37,119 nt of DNA from Candidatus Saccharimonadota bacterium. GTDB taxonomy: Bacteria > Patescibacteriota > Saccharimonadia > Saccharimonadales > Saccharimonadaceae. The stretch spans positions 1 through 37,119 of the forward strand of contig JAQGGY010000004.1 of NCBI GenBank assembly GCA_028289095.1, read 5' to 3'. This document shows positions 27,591 to 37,010 of the stretch, piece by piece. Position 1 is the first letter of the stretch. Every line of letters begins with the position of its first letter. The notes under the pieces were generated by a model, which was not told where the DNA came from, ran no database searches, and saw only the letters and a program-made list of their open reading frames with translations. The translations under genes were made by a program, and so were the position numbers.

Positions 27591-29048
27591 TTATATCCGT
27601 TCACGAATCAATTTTTGTGCGAGTGCAGGGTTTGCTTTCCCTTGGGATTTTTTCATCACCTGGCCGACAAGGAATCCTATGACTTTATCGTTACCGTTCT
27701 TGATATCTTCGATAGCTTTCGCACTCGTAGGATCTGCCAGTACTTCATCAACGATAGCGGCGATCGCACCCTCGTCACTGACTTGTAATAGATTCTTCTC
27801 GCGTGCAATATCTTCGGGCATCTTACCTATGCTATCCTCATTGAATAATGCCAGGAATATTTCTTTTGCACCTGTCGAACTCAGTTTATTGTCGCCGACC
27901 ATTTGGGATAGTTCGACTAATCGACGCGGACCAACAAGTCCCGATTCGACAGCAGTAATGTTCATGTCGTCCGCCGATGCCGATGAAAACCAGTTAAAGA
28001 CGCGTTTCGTCACCTCGGCATCATACCTATCATTAATCGCCTCCAGTGTTACCGCAACAGGTGCATTATTCAAAACAGTATTTACAACCGAGCTATCGAG
28101 CTGTAATGCCTGCCATTTTTCGCGGTATTCCGGTGGCAATATCGGCACGGTTTCTTGAATGTCGGCAATTTCCTGATCTGTCAAAATGATTGGTGGAATA
28201 TCGGCGTCTGGCATATAGCGGTAGTCCTGCGCATCCTCTTTTGAACGCTGCGAACTAGTCGTTTGCTTGGCATCATCCCAGCCACGAGTTTCTTGGACAA
28301 CTTTTTCACCTTTTTCAAGCATTGCAACTTGACGGCGGAATTCGTATTCAGCTGCTTTTTCAACGCTACGGAACGAATTAAGGTTCTTCACTTCGGCACG
28401 CGTTCCAAGTTCGTTAGCACCCTTTGGCGCAACTGAAACATTCACATCAAAACGCATATTTCCATGATACAAATCGCCACGTGTCACACCAGCATAAGTC
28501 ATCAGGTGATGTAATTCGGTGGCGTACGCTTTCGCCTGGGCGGCAGAATGAATATCTGGGTCAGAAACAATTTCGATCAGCGGCGTGCCAGCACGGTTTA
28601 AATCAACCAGGCTGTAATCGCCATAGTGAGTCAGCTTACCTGCATCTTCTTCCATATGTGCATGATGGATCCGAACACGAACGTTCGTACCATCTTCAAG
28701 TGGCGCATCGATGTAGCCCGCTAAGATAATCGGGTTATACATCTGTGTCGTTTGGTATCCCTTTGGTAGATCAGGATAAAAATAATGCTTTCGATCAAAC
28801 CGACTAACGCGGGCAATCGGTGCATTCAAAGCTTTACCGGCTTTAATTGCCAGATTGACCGCCTCTCGGTTAAGGACAGGTAGCATTCCTGGTAGGCCAA
28901 AATCGATAGGACTCACCACACTATTTGGTGACTTATCGCGCGCGTCATTATCGGCGCCACTAAACAATTTAGTTGCTGTCGCAAGCTGTACATGACATTC
29001 AATGCCGATTGTCATATCATATTTATTCAAAATTTCGTCAGTTACCAT
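27591..29048 (-). CDS. gatB: Asp-tRNA(Asn)/Glu-tRNA(Gln) amidotransferase subunit B
   Basis: IGIECHVQLATATKLFSGADND...FDRKHYFYPDLPKGYQTTQMYNPI. Confidence 0.98.
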   Translation of the reverse strand: MVTDEILNKYDMTIGIECHVQLATATKLFSGADNDARDKSPNSVVSPIDFGLPGMLPVLNREAVNLAIKAGKALNAPIARVSRFDRKHYFYPDLPKGYQTTQMYNPIILAGYIDAPLEDGTNVRVRIHHAHMEEDAGKLTHYGDYSLVDLNRAGTPLIEIVSDPDIHSAAQAKAYATELHHLMTYAGVTRGDLYHGNMRFDVNVSVAPKGANELGTRAEVKNLNSFRSVEKAAEYEFRRQVAMLEKGEKVVQETRGWDDAKQTTSSQRSKEDAQDYRYMPDADIPPIILTDQEIADIQETVPILPPEYREKWQALQLDSSVVNTVLNNAPVAVTLEAINDRYDAEVTKRVFNWFSSASADDMNITAVESGLVGPRRLVELSQMVGDNKLSSTGAKEIFLALFNEDSIGKMPEDIAREKNLLQVSDEGAIAAIVDEVLADPTSAKAIEDIKNGNDKVIGFLVGQVMKKSQGKANPALAQKLIRERI

Positions 29049-29470
29049 CAGATCGCTCCTATATCTTTCAACGCTTGTTTAAATCCAGCAATCGCACGTC
29101 GAGCGTCGTCGAATGACAAATGATGATCGGATTCGTGCGCAATTTGATTACGTAGTTTATGTGCGCCCCATACTGCATTAGCATTTGACCATGTGTCTTT
29201 GGCTGCTTTCATACGCTCGCCCATTGTCTGACCTTTTACGCCGCGCTCGCGAAGTGCTTGGTCTAATAATTTGTCAGCATTTAACACTGCCAGCACGCAG
29301 CCAGACTGATCGTCTTTGTTCAGTTGTTTTTCAATCGCCATCCATTTTAAACGGTACTTATTAACGTCAAGTTGCGTAGCACCTTTTCTGGTTAGAATCA
29401 TGACGGCAACCAGCAATGCGCCAATCACTAAAATACCCATTAAAAAGCCAAGTAGTGAATTCTCTTGCAC
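29048..29470 (-). CDS. Membrane-anchored HEPN-like protein in the gat operon
   Basis: N-terminal TM; helical domain ending in LRNQIAHE (R-x4-H at 29135-29152); TGATG overlap with gatB. Confidence 0.75.
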   Translation of the reverse strand: MQENSLLGFLMGILVIGALLVAVMILTRKGATQLDVNKYRLKWMAIEKQLNKDDQSGCVLAVLNADKLLDQALRERGVKGQTMGERMKAAKDTWSNANAVWGAHKLRNQIAHESDHHLSFDDARRAIAGFKQALKDIGAI

Positions 29471-29471
29471 G

Positions 29472-30875
29472 TTATTTGCCCTCCACTGATTTTGCTAATG
29501 CAAGTAAGTTTGCGTCCGTTCGGCGTTGACCGATTAGCTGCACACCAATCGGAAGTCCTGCGCTCGTGGCACCAGCAGGCACACTTATCGCAGGGAGTCC
29601 CGCAAGACTTGGGGGAACGGTCATAATATCAGCCAGATACATCTTTATAGGATCGGCCGTATTTTCACCCAAACCAAACGCTGGTGTCGGAGCGACAGGC
29701 GTCAATAAAACGTCATAAGTTTTGAATAAATCTTCATAAGCATCAATCAAAAGTGTGCGAGCTTTTTGCGCCTGCAAATAATACGCATCGAAGTAACCGC
29801 TAGATAAGACATAGCTGCCGATCATTATACGACGCTTGTTTTCAGTAACAAAGCCTTCGTCGCGTGTTCGTCCGTACAATTCGGCAAGCGTCTGCACACC
29901 TTCGGCGCGGTGACCATAACGGATACCATCGTATCGTGCCAGGTTACTGCTAACTTCAGCTGGAACGATAATGTAATACATTGCCAGCGCATATTTTACT
30001 ATTGGCAAACTGACTTCATCAACGGTATGTCCGGCAGCGCGTAATTTTTCGACGTACCCATTTACCTTGTCTTGCACTTCGCCGTCAACAGCATCTGTCA
30101 TTGATTCTTTAATAATTCCGATTTTTTGCCCAGGCTTTAATTCGTCCAGTGGTGAAAAGAAATCTGGCAGCGTTGTCATATCATTCACATCACGACCACT
30201 CATAATATCCATGACTAATTCGGCGTCGGCGATATCTTTTGTAAAACAACCAATCGTATCAGTACTACTTGCCATTGCGACCACGCCATAACGGCTGACC
30301 ATACCGTACGTAGGCTTGACACCAACGACGCCATTAAAACTAGCGGGTTGACGAATCGAACCGCCCGTATCCGTGCCGAGCGCAAATGAAACGACATCCA
30401 ATGCCGTTACGACAGCCGAGCCACCACTACTTCCACCTGCTACTTTCGTCTGATCAAAGGCATTTTTTGTTGGACCGAATGCAGAGTTTTCCGTACTTCC
30501 CCCATGCGCAAAAGCATCAAGGTTCGCTTTGCCGATACAAATGGCACCTTGCTGCTCTAGTTTTTCAACGGCAGTTGCTTGCAACGGCGCATCAAATTTT
30601 TCCAGCATACGGCTGGCAGCAGTTGTCGGCGCACCAAAAGCTAAAAAGTTATCCTTGGCAACGAATGGTACACCAGCCAAACGGCCAACGTCTTCACCAT
30701 TTTTTATGCGCGCATCAATAGCATCAGCACGCTCTAACGCACGTTCCGCGGTCACACTTAGTAGGGCATGGTATTCATCAGTACTTGTCGCGCGTTGCAA
30801 TGCATTTTCTACTTCACTACGAGCGGATGATTCCCCGCTTTTAATTCGATCGACGATATCAGAAATACGACTCAT
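29472..30875 (-). CDS. gatA: Asp-tRNA(Asn)/Glu-tRNA(Gln) amidotransferase subunit A
   Basis: Amidase signature GGSSGGSAVVTALDVVSFALGTDTGGSIRQPASFNGVVGVKPTYG. Confidence 0.98.
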   Translation of the reverse strand: MSRISDIVDRIKSGESSARSEVENALQRATSTDEYHALLSVTAERALERADAIDARIKNGEDVGRLAGVPFVAKDNFLAFGAPTTAASRMLEKFDAPLQATAVEKLEQQGAICIGKANLDAFAHGGSTENSAFGPTKNAFDQTKVAGGSSGGSAVVTALDVVSFALGTDTGGSIRQPASFNGVVGVKPTYGMVSRYGVVAMASSTDTIGCFTKDIADAELVMDIMSGRDVNDMTTLPDFFSPLDELKPGQKIGIIKESMTDAVDGEVQDKVNGYVEKLRAAGHTVDEVSLPIVKYALAMYYIIVPAEVSSNLARYDGIRYGHRAEGVQTLAELYGRTRDEGFVTENKRRIMIGSYVLSSGYFDAYYLQAQKARTLLIDAYEDLFKTYDVLLTPVAPTPAFGLGENTADPIKMYLADIMTVPPSLAGLPAISVPAGATSAGLPIGVQLIGQRRTDANLLALAKSVEGK

Positions 30876-31174
30876 TATAATACCTTTGGCACTTTCACTT
30901 GATTATTTGCAGATTCGGTCGACAACGCTAGCATCTGTTCGCGGGTGACATCAGTAGAAATGACGGCATCATCCCGCCAGACATTTTCTAAACCGGTCAC
31001 CTGATACGTCGGCTCGACACCAGTCGTATCTAACTCACCTAATTGTTCGATATATCCTAAAATATTACCGATATCGGTCTGCAGGCTGTCTAATTCATCA
31101 TCTGTTAGCTGCAAGCTACTTAATTGTGCCAGATGCTGCACATCATCACGAGATATAACTGTCATATGACCCAT
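30875..31174 (-). CDS. gatC: Asp-tRNA(Asn)/Glu-tRNA(Gln) amidotransferase subunit C
   Basis: GatC-like VQHLAQLSSLQLTDDELDSLQTDIGNILGYIEQL; adjacent to gatA. Confidence 0.95.
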   Translation of the reverse strand: MGHMTVISRDDVQHLAQLSSLQLTDDELDSLQTDIGNILGYIEQLGELDTTGVEPTYQVTGLENVWRDDAVISTDVTREQMLALSTESANNQVKVPKVL

Positions 31175-31243
31175 TATATCCTATAACTGTATCTGTGCTA
31201 AAGTAAAAGTAGAGATATCATCGTAATTGGGGGGATTTACTTT

Positions 31244-31870
31244 ATGGAGAGAAACGTCATCGCTATCATAGGCATACATGGAAGCGGCAAAAGTCGTTTA
31301 GCTCGAAAAGTTACCCAGGAACTGCAACCGCATCTATCAATCGATCACGTACCAGTTGGCGATAGGATCCGTAAAATCGGGCGCAAGTTGATTGAAAGTA
31401 GCCAGTACGAAGCGATCAGTGATCACCTTAATGGCCCTCATGCCCTTAATCTACTTGATGATAACGTTATGTATTCTGTCATGAACGAAGCACTTAATGA
31501 TTACCGCGGATCAGATACAATCATCTTCGACGGCTTTCCGCGCACCGAAGACCAGGCCGAGCAACTTGATATGCTGGCGCTGGTTCATAAACGTCGACTT
31601 GCTGGATTTATCAGAACGGATACGACTGATGAAAATGCTGTTGAACGGATGCTGCTACGTAACCCGAGGGATTACGAAGGTACATACACCGTTACCGCTG
31701 CCCGGAAAAAAGTTCATGAAGATCGTGCACACTATCATGATATGGCCCTCGCGCTTAACTTTCCCGCTCTGCCACTCCATACCATTGACACGTCCGGAGA
31801 AAAAGAAGACACCATCACTGCTGGCCTACGAGCCACAAAGCAGATACTACATCTGCCTGACAGATTATAA
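31244..31870 (+). CDS. Adenylate kinase-like nucleoside monophosphate kinase
   Basis: P-loop GIHGSGKS; IIFDGFPRTEDQAEQLD. Confidence 0.8.
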   Translation: MERNVIAIIGIHGSGKSRLARKVTQELQPHLSIDHVPVGDRIRKIGRKLIESSQYEAISDHLNGPHALNLLDDNVMYSVMNEALNDYRGSDTIIFDGFPRTEDQAEQLDMLALVHKRRLAGFIRTDTTDENAVERMLLRNPRDYEGTYTVTAARKKVHEDRAHYHDMALALNFPALPLHTIDTSGEKEDTITAGLRATKQILHLPDRL

Positions 31871-31905
31871 AAAATAACCCTGCTATAACGGCAGGGTTAT
31901 TTTTT
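31869..31905. terminator. Bidirectional intrinsic terminator
   Basis: AAAAAATAACCCTGC-TATAACG-GCAGGGTTATTTTTT. Confidence 0.9.
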
Positions 31906-31916
31906 GATCGATACGA

Positions 31917-33176
31917 TTATCGTTGTTCGATAAAGGTATGAGCGTGACCACGGGCGCCACCACGACCTGTTCGGCCGATACGGTGCGTGTAATCTTCGTA
32001 TGTCTGAGGTGTATCAAAGTTAATAACGTGAGACACATTTGGAATGTCTAGACCACGGGCAGCAACGTCAGTTGCGACCAATACTTTGACGCGGTTGTCT
32101 TTGAATTGCTTCAAAGCACGTTGACGCTGGGATTGGTTTTTGTTGCCGTGAATCGCAACAGATGGGATACCAACGTTGTCCAAGTGATCAGACAGGCGCT
32201 GGACACCGAATTTTGTTTCACCAAAGATCAAAACCTTGTCGTATGGTGCAGTTTTTAACATCTCTTCAAGTAACTCGACTTTATGCATCTTGTCACGAGC
32301 TTCGATAACATCTTGTTCGACATGTTCTGATGTTTCAGATGTACGAACAGATACCGTAACTGGATCGTTCAAGAACGTATTAACAAGTGCCTGGATTTCA
32401 GGAGTAATCGTTGCGCTAAAGAACAATGTCTGTCGTTCACGAGGCATCTCGTTCACGATTTCGCGGATATCAGGCAAGAAGCCCATATCTAGCATGCGAT
32501 CAGCTTCGTCAAGAACAAGTGTTGTCATGTTCTTAAGTTGCAACACGTTGCGACGCATCAAGTCTTTTAGACGACCTGGTGTACCGATAATAACGTGTGG
32601 ACGACGCTTTAGGTCGCGAATCTGACGATCGATGTTAACACCACCAACAACAAGTGTTGAATACAGGTCAAGACCACGTGCAAATACACGGAACTCTTCG
32701 TCAATTTGCTGTGCTAATTCACGCGTTGGCGCCATGATCAATACAGATGGGCGAAGTGTAATGCCACTTTGGCGTTCGATAATCGGTAGCAAGAAAGCTG
32801 CGGTTTTACCCGTACCTGTGTTTGCTAGGCCAATAACGTCACGACCGTCAATGATGTGAGGAATCGCCTGGTCTTGGATTGCACTTGGCGTATCGTAGCC
32901 TTTGCCTGCAACGTTATGGTGCAATTGTGCGCCAAACGGAAAATCTGCAAACTTGTGCTTTGATTCGTAAAGAATCTCGTCAGCCTTAGTGACTGCTTTG
33001 TTGATAAATTTAGAAGGATGGATGTACTTTTTTGCTGGGCCGCGATTACCGCCGCCACGTCGTCCACCGCCACCACCGCCGCTACGACTACCGCCAAAGC
33101 TACGTCCGCCGCCTGCGCCGCCTTGTGGGCGTCCTTGATTAGGGCGTCCGCCCCTGCTGTTTTGTTGAAATGCCAT
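31917..33176 (-). CDS. DEAD-box RNA helicase with Gly/Arg-rich N-terminus
   Basis: ANTGTGKTAAFLLP, PTRELAQQ, DEAD, SAT, RGLDIPNVSHVINFD, HRIGRTGRGG. Start set at MAFQQNSRGG. Confidence 0.96.
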   Translation of the reverse strand: MAFQQNSRGGRPNQGRPQGGAGGGRSFGGSRSGGGGGGRRGGGNRGPAKKYIHPSKFINKAVTKADEILYESKHKFADFPFGAQLHHNVAGKGYDTPSAIQDQAIPHIIDGRDVIGLANTGTGKTAAFLLPIIERQSGITLRPSVLIMAPTRELAQQIDEEFRVFARGLDLYSTLVVGGVNIDRQIRDLKRRPHVIIGTPGRLKDLMRRNVLQLKNMTTLVLDEADRMLDMGFLPDIREIVNEMPRERQTLFFSATITPEIQALVNTFLNDPVTVSVRTSETSEHVEQDVIEARDKMHKVELLEEMLKTAPYDKVLIFGETKFGVQRLSDHLDNVGIPSVAIHGNKNQSQRQRALKQFKDNRVKVLVATDVAARGLDIPNVSHVINFDTPQTYEDYTHRIGRTGRGGARGHAHTFIEQR

Positions 33177-33407
33177 AGAAAATAACCCTTTCGTTAATTC
33201 TTGTTGTTTATTATGCAGTCTAGCGGCATCACCTATTAAATAGGGGCCATAAGAACAGCGAGAGGATATTTCGGTGGCTGCGCTATATATTTGGTTTCGT
33301 GCGCTAGTCTTTGAAAGAGGCTCGACATTCATTGAATGCAATGTATTAACAATAGCACAAGTGATCTATTTTTGCAAGCATTCATTCGCGATTCACTCTA
33401 TAACACC

Positions 33408-33436
33408 TTGACTATTGTTAGTTTTTCTGCTATAAT
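33408..33436 (+). promoter_or_regulatory. Consensus-like promoter TTGACT-N17-TATAAT
   Basis: TTGACT 33408-33413; TATAAT 33431-33436. Confidence 0.75.
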
Positions 33437-33511
33437 TAAAAGATAGCCCTTAGTCATGATGATTCCGCGGCTGCCCTTCAACAATCCGACTATTAGAAAG
33501 GATTACGCACG

Positions 33512-33751
33512 TTGGCCTCATCGACCGTAAAGATGAATCCTAACCGCGCGAAAAGCCATTCATGTGCTTTTCCCGGGCAGGCAAACCAAGCATTCAACCG
33601 GAATCGGTCTGCAACCAAACGCCAGTTCGCCCAGGCAAACAACAGATTGAGCATTCAGATACCCGTGGACTTTCCAAGTGAAGTAGAAACACTCGCACTA
33701 CAAATAGCCATGAGGCTGTCTGGATACGAAAAGGATGTGCTCCGATCATGA
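33512..33751 (+). CDS. Small basic hypothetical protein, 79 aa (TTG start; ATG alternative at 33533)
   Basis: GAAAGGA upstream; stop overlaps the next start (ATGA). Confidence 0.6.
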   Translation: MASSTVKMNPNRAKSHSCAFPGQANQAFNRNRSATKRQFAQANNRLSIQIPVDFPSEVETLALQIAMRLSGYEKDVLRS

Positions 33752-33975
33752 CCCACAACTCCTCGACCGAAGAGAACGTACCGTCCGCAAACACAGATTT
33801 CGTCGGCAAAAGTCTCCTTCGATTAATGAAGACGCCTACAGAATGGCAGCAGCCCCACGTGAACGGCTCAATAACCGTAAGCGAACCGGCAATATCTATC
33901 ATTGCGGGAGAATACGACAATGACCTTCCAGCCACCTGCAAAATGTACTTGGAGCCCTCGTACATCATCGATTAG
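33748..33975 (+). CDS. Small acidic hypothetical protein, 75 aa
   Basis: ATGA overlap with the preceding ORF. Confidence 0.6.
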   Translation: MTHNSSTEENVPSANTDFVGKSLLRLMKTPTEWQQPHVNGSITVSEPAISIIAGEYDNDLPATCKMYLEPSYIID

Positions 33976-34003
33976 ACTTCATTGATAACAATCGATGACC
34001 CTA

Positions 34004-34041
34004 GATCGCGCAGCCTTCGTACTAAAGAAGGCTGCGCGATC
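34004..34041. terminator. 15-bp perfect hairpin closing the small bicistron, no U-tract
   Basis: GATCGCGCAGCCTTC-GTACTAAA-GAAGGCTGCGCGATC. Confidence 0.65.
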
Positions 34042-34130
34042 GCAGTTGACCTAGCTAATAGATCGGATTGTTGACATACCTCCATAGATGCATATCTATG
34101 CTGACGAGCTGGAAACAGCGAAAGGTATAA

Positions 34131-36104
34131 CTACATCTTTGATTTGATATCCGCGATCATGTCGCGTATTTCTGCTGCCTTTTCAAATTCTAAGTTTGCG
34201 CTCGCTAGTTCCATTTGCCCACTTAAATCCCTAACGAGTGATTTGTATTCGTCTTTTGGAATCTTTTTTAGGTCTAGCTTTTGCGGCTTGCCTTTTTCCT
34301 TATCCGGAATAATCGCACGCAGCCCTTCGTCAATTTCCTTGGCGATGCTAGTTGGTGTAACGTTATGTTCGATATTATATGCCTCTTGAATACTGCGGCG
34401 ACGATTCGTTTCATCGATAGCAGCCTGCATTGAACGGGTAATTTTATCCGCATACATTAACACCGTACCTTCTTGGTGACGGGCGGCACGGCCAATCGTC
34501 TGAATCAATGCACTTTCACTACGCAAAAAGCCTTCTTTGTCAGCATCCATAATAGCCACCATACTAACTTCTGGCAGGTCCAATCCTTCACGTAGCAGGT
34601 TGATACCAATTAGTACATCATAAATACCCGTGCGCAGATCCTTCAAAATGTCACCACGTTCCAATGTATCGACTTCGCTATGGATATAGGCAGTTTTCAT
34701 ACCCAGTTCTAGTAAATATGAGCTTAAATCTTCGGCCATGCGCTTTGTTAGCGTGGTGACCAGGACACGCTGGTTTTTAGCGATACGGATGTTCAGTTCA
34801 GCAATCAAATCGTCAATCTGACCTTCAGTTGGACGGATTACGATTTCTGGATCAAGCAATCCAGTTGGGCGAATAATTTGCTGCGCCGGTTCGGGACTAT
34901 GCGACAGTTCATAGTCGCTCGGCGTTGCAGAAACATAAATAACCTTATTAATATGCTTGTCGAACTCGGCGAAAGTCAACGGGCGATTATCAAGCGCTGA
35001 CGGCAAACGAAACCCATGTTCGACGAGCACTTCTTTGCGCGCGCGATCGCCATTATACATACCTCTCACCTGCGGTAGAGTTTGGTGGCTTTCGTCAACA
35101 AGCAGTAAAAAGTCATCAGGGAAATAATCGAGTAATGTCGCAGGCTGTTCGCCAGGTTCGCGATTCGTTAAATAACGGCTATAATTTTCGATGCCCTTTA
35201 CAAATCCGGTTTCTTCTAACATTTCGATATCGTACTTTGTTCGCTGCGACAATCGCTGTGCCTCTAGTAATTTATCGTGTGATTCGAACCACTCCAATCG
35301 CTCCGCAAACTCACGTTTGATATTTTCGATTGCCACCGCCAACTTTTGTTTTGGCGTTACATAGTGACTGCTTGGAAAAATAGTACAGCTAGCTGGTTCC
35401 TGTAGAATTTCGCCAGTTAATGGATCGATCTGAGTAATACGATCAACCTCGTCACCAAAAAATTCAATACGGTAAGCAACATCGTGGCCCGCTGGAAATA
35501 CATCGACGACGTCACCTTTGACACGGAATGTACCACGGTGAAAATCAATATCGTTTCGTTGATACTGAATGTCTGTTAATAAACGAACGAATTTATCTTG
35601 TTGGCGTTTTTCGCCTTTGGTGACCATGATCGACATGTCACCGTAATCTTCTGGCGAACCAATGCCGTAAATACAGCTGACACTTGCAACAATAATAGTA
35701 TCGCGACGCGTTAATAATGCCGACGTTGCAGCATGGCGCAAGCGGTCAATTTCGTCGTTTATTTTGCTGTCTTTTTCGATGTAGGTGTCACTGCTACTAA
35801 TATAGGCTTCTGGCTGATAATAATCGAAGTAGCTGACAAAATAATGAACTTCACTGTTCGGAAAAAATGCCTTGAACTCGCTATACAGCTGTGCCGCCAG
35901 GGTTTTGTTATGTGCCATAACAAGTGTCGGCACTTGGCGGTCCTGAATAATATTCGCCATCGTAAACGTTTTACCCGATCCCGTCACACCTAAAAGTGTC
36001 TGTTCGCGCTCGCCCTTATTCAGTCCATCAATAAGTTGACCAATCGCATGCGGCTGGTCACCTGTTGGCTGATATTTAGTCTCTAAACGGAATTTGTCGC
36101 TCAT
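34131..36104 (-). CDS. uvrB: Excinuclease ABC subunit B
   Basis: [60 protein letters not shown]-terminal UVR motif. Confidence 0.98.
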   Translation of the reverse strand: MSDKFRLETKYQPTGDQPHAIGQLIDGLNKGEREQTLLGVTGSGKTFTMANIIQDRQVPTLVMAHNKTLAAQLYSEFKAFFPNSEVHYFVSYFDYYQPEAYISSSDTYIEKDSKINDEIDRLRHAATSALLTRRDTIIVASVSCIYGIGSPEDYGDMSIMVTKGEKRQQDKFVRLLTDIQYQRNDIDFHRGTFRVKGDVVDVFPAGHDVAYRIEFFGDEVDRITQIDPLTGEILQEPASCTIFPSSHYVTPKQKLAVAIENIKREFAERLEWFESHDKLLEAQRLSQRTKYDIEMLEETGFVKGIENYSRYLTNREPGEQPATLLDYFPDDFLLLVDESHQTLPQVRGMYNGDRARKEVLVEHGFRLPSALDNRPLTFAEFDKHINKVIYVSATPSDYELSHSPEPAQQIIRPTGLLDPEIVIRPTEGQIDDLIAELNIRIAKNQRVLVTTLTKRMAEDLSSYLLELGMKTAYIHSEVDTLERGDILKDLRTGIYDVLIGINLLREGLDLPEVSMVAIMDADKEGFLRSESALIQTIGRAARHQEGTVLMYADKITRSMQAAIDETNRRRSIQEAYNIEHNVTPTSIAKEIDEGLRAIIPDKEKGKPQKLDLKKIPKDEYKSLVRDLSGQMELASANLEFEKAAEIRDMIADIKSKM

Positions 36105-36175
36105 TACTTATTATTATACGCTAGGTATTACGAGCGACCAAAAGCGCCCCGCACAGAAAATTACACAAATCATCC

Positions 36176-36298
36176 CTATCCGCTAAAGGCGCGAGTAATT
36201 AAAATAATTAGCCCCGTTATTGCAGCAATGGTCAGGACGATTACTATAATGGCACTACTCTGTGAGATCTTTTCTAAACTCTTCCGACTAGGAAACAC
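36176..36298 (-). CDS. Possible 40-aa small membrane protein (GTG start) VFPSRKSLEKISQSSAIIVIVLTIAAITGLIILITRAFSG
   Basis: Open frame with one clear TM segment in the otherwise unannotated uvrB-LOG gap; weak start context. Confidence 0.35.
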   Translation of the reverse strand: MFPSRKSLEKISQSSAIIVIVLTIAAITGLIILITRAFSG

Positions 36299-36400
36299 TT
36301 CACCGCTGCTGCCACTGTAGCTAAAATAACGATTGATATGAACGAAAATAAAATATACGAAGCAATTTGTTTCAACATACGATCAGTATACCTAATTGCA

Positions 36401-37009
36401 CTAGCCACGACCAGCACGGTCATTGCTGACCTGTGCGTCGGTACCGTCATGCTTGAAATCGGCGTATTTTTTATCTAATGCATCGATTACTTTTTGGACC
36501 AAACGAATGGGATCGGTGTCATAAATAACATCTCGGGCACCAGGAGCTTCGATATTTTCAAGTAGGACTGGCGTGTAATCAGCAAGGCCGCCGCTGCCAA
36601 GTAGTACGCCGCAGACTTTGCGGCTTTCTAATGCTGTTGATAGTTCGTGCAAGCTGCCCATGCGGCCACCGACGGTAATAACCGCATCAGCACTTCGTAC
36701 CAAGTGAACATCACGGCCGACATATTCCATGCCAGTAAAGTTGATGTAATCGAATTCTTTTGTTGGTAAACGATATGTAGCAACATGCTCACGAAACGAA
36801 GCAGCTGGTGAAAATCCAATTGATAGTCCACGCTCGCCTTCGGCCGCCATAACACCCATTGCAGCATAATGTGGCAAGCCAACAGTCGCACCGGTTAATA
36901 ACGTTTTACCTTGTTCAGAAATTGCTTTACCAAGTTCGAATGCTAACTTGTGTGAACGCTTAACTGTATCGCCACTGGCCGCACCCGATACTCAGATCTG
37001 ATAACGCAT
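36401..37009 (-). pseudogene. LOG/TIGR00725-like (lysine decarboxylase-like fold) gene with in-frame UGA at codon 6
   Basis: VSGAASGDTVKRSHKLAFELGKAISEQGKTLLTGATVGLPHYAAMG...SADAVITVGGRMGSLHELSTAL; SD AGAGGAGA and ATG at 37009, then TGA at 36992-36994 in frame. Confidence 0.7.
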
Positions 37010-37010
37010 G

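Noticed and set aside
33010-33176. Gly-rich repetitive DNA as a possible repeat array or CRISPR-like element
   Set aside because: Explained by the RGG/GGG-rich N-terminus of the DEAD-box helicase.
36401-37009. Genome-wide UGA=Gly reassignment (code 25)
   Set aside because: Several genes here terminate with TGA (stops at 6635-6637, 9734-9736, 16084-16086, 29048-29050, 33749-33751); reading through some would run into neighbouring genes.
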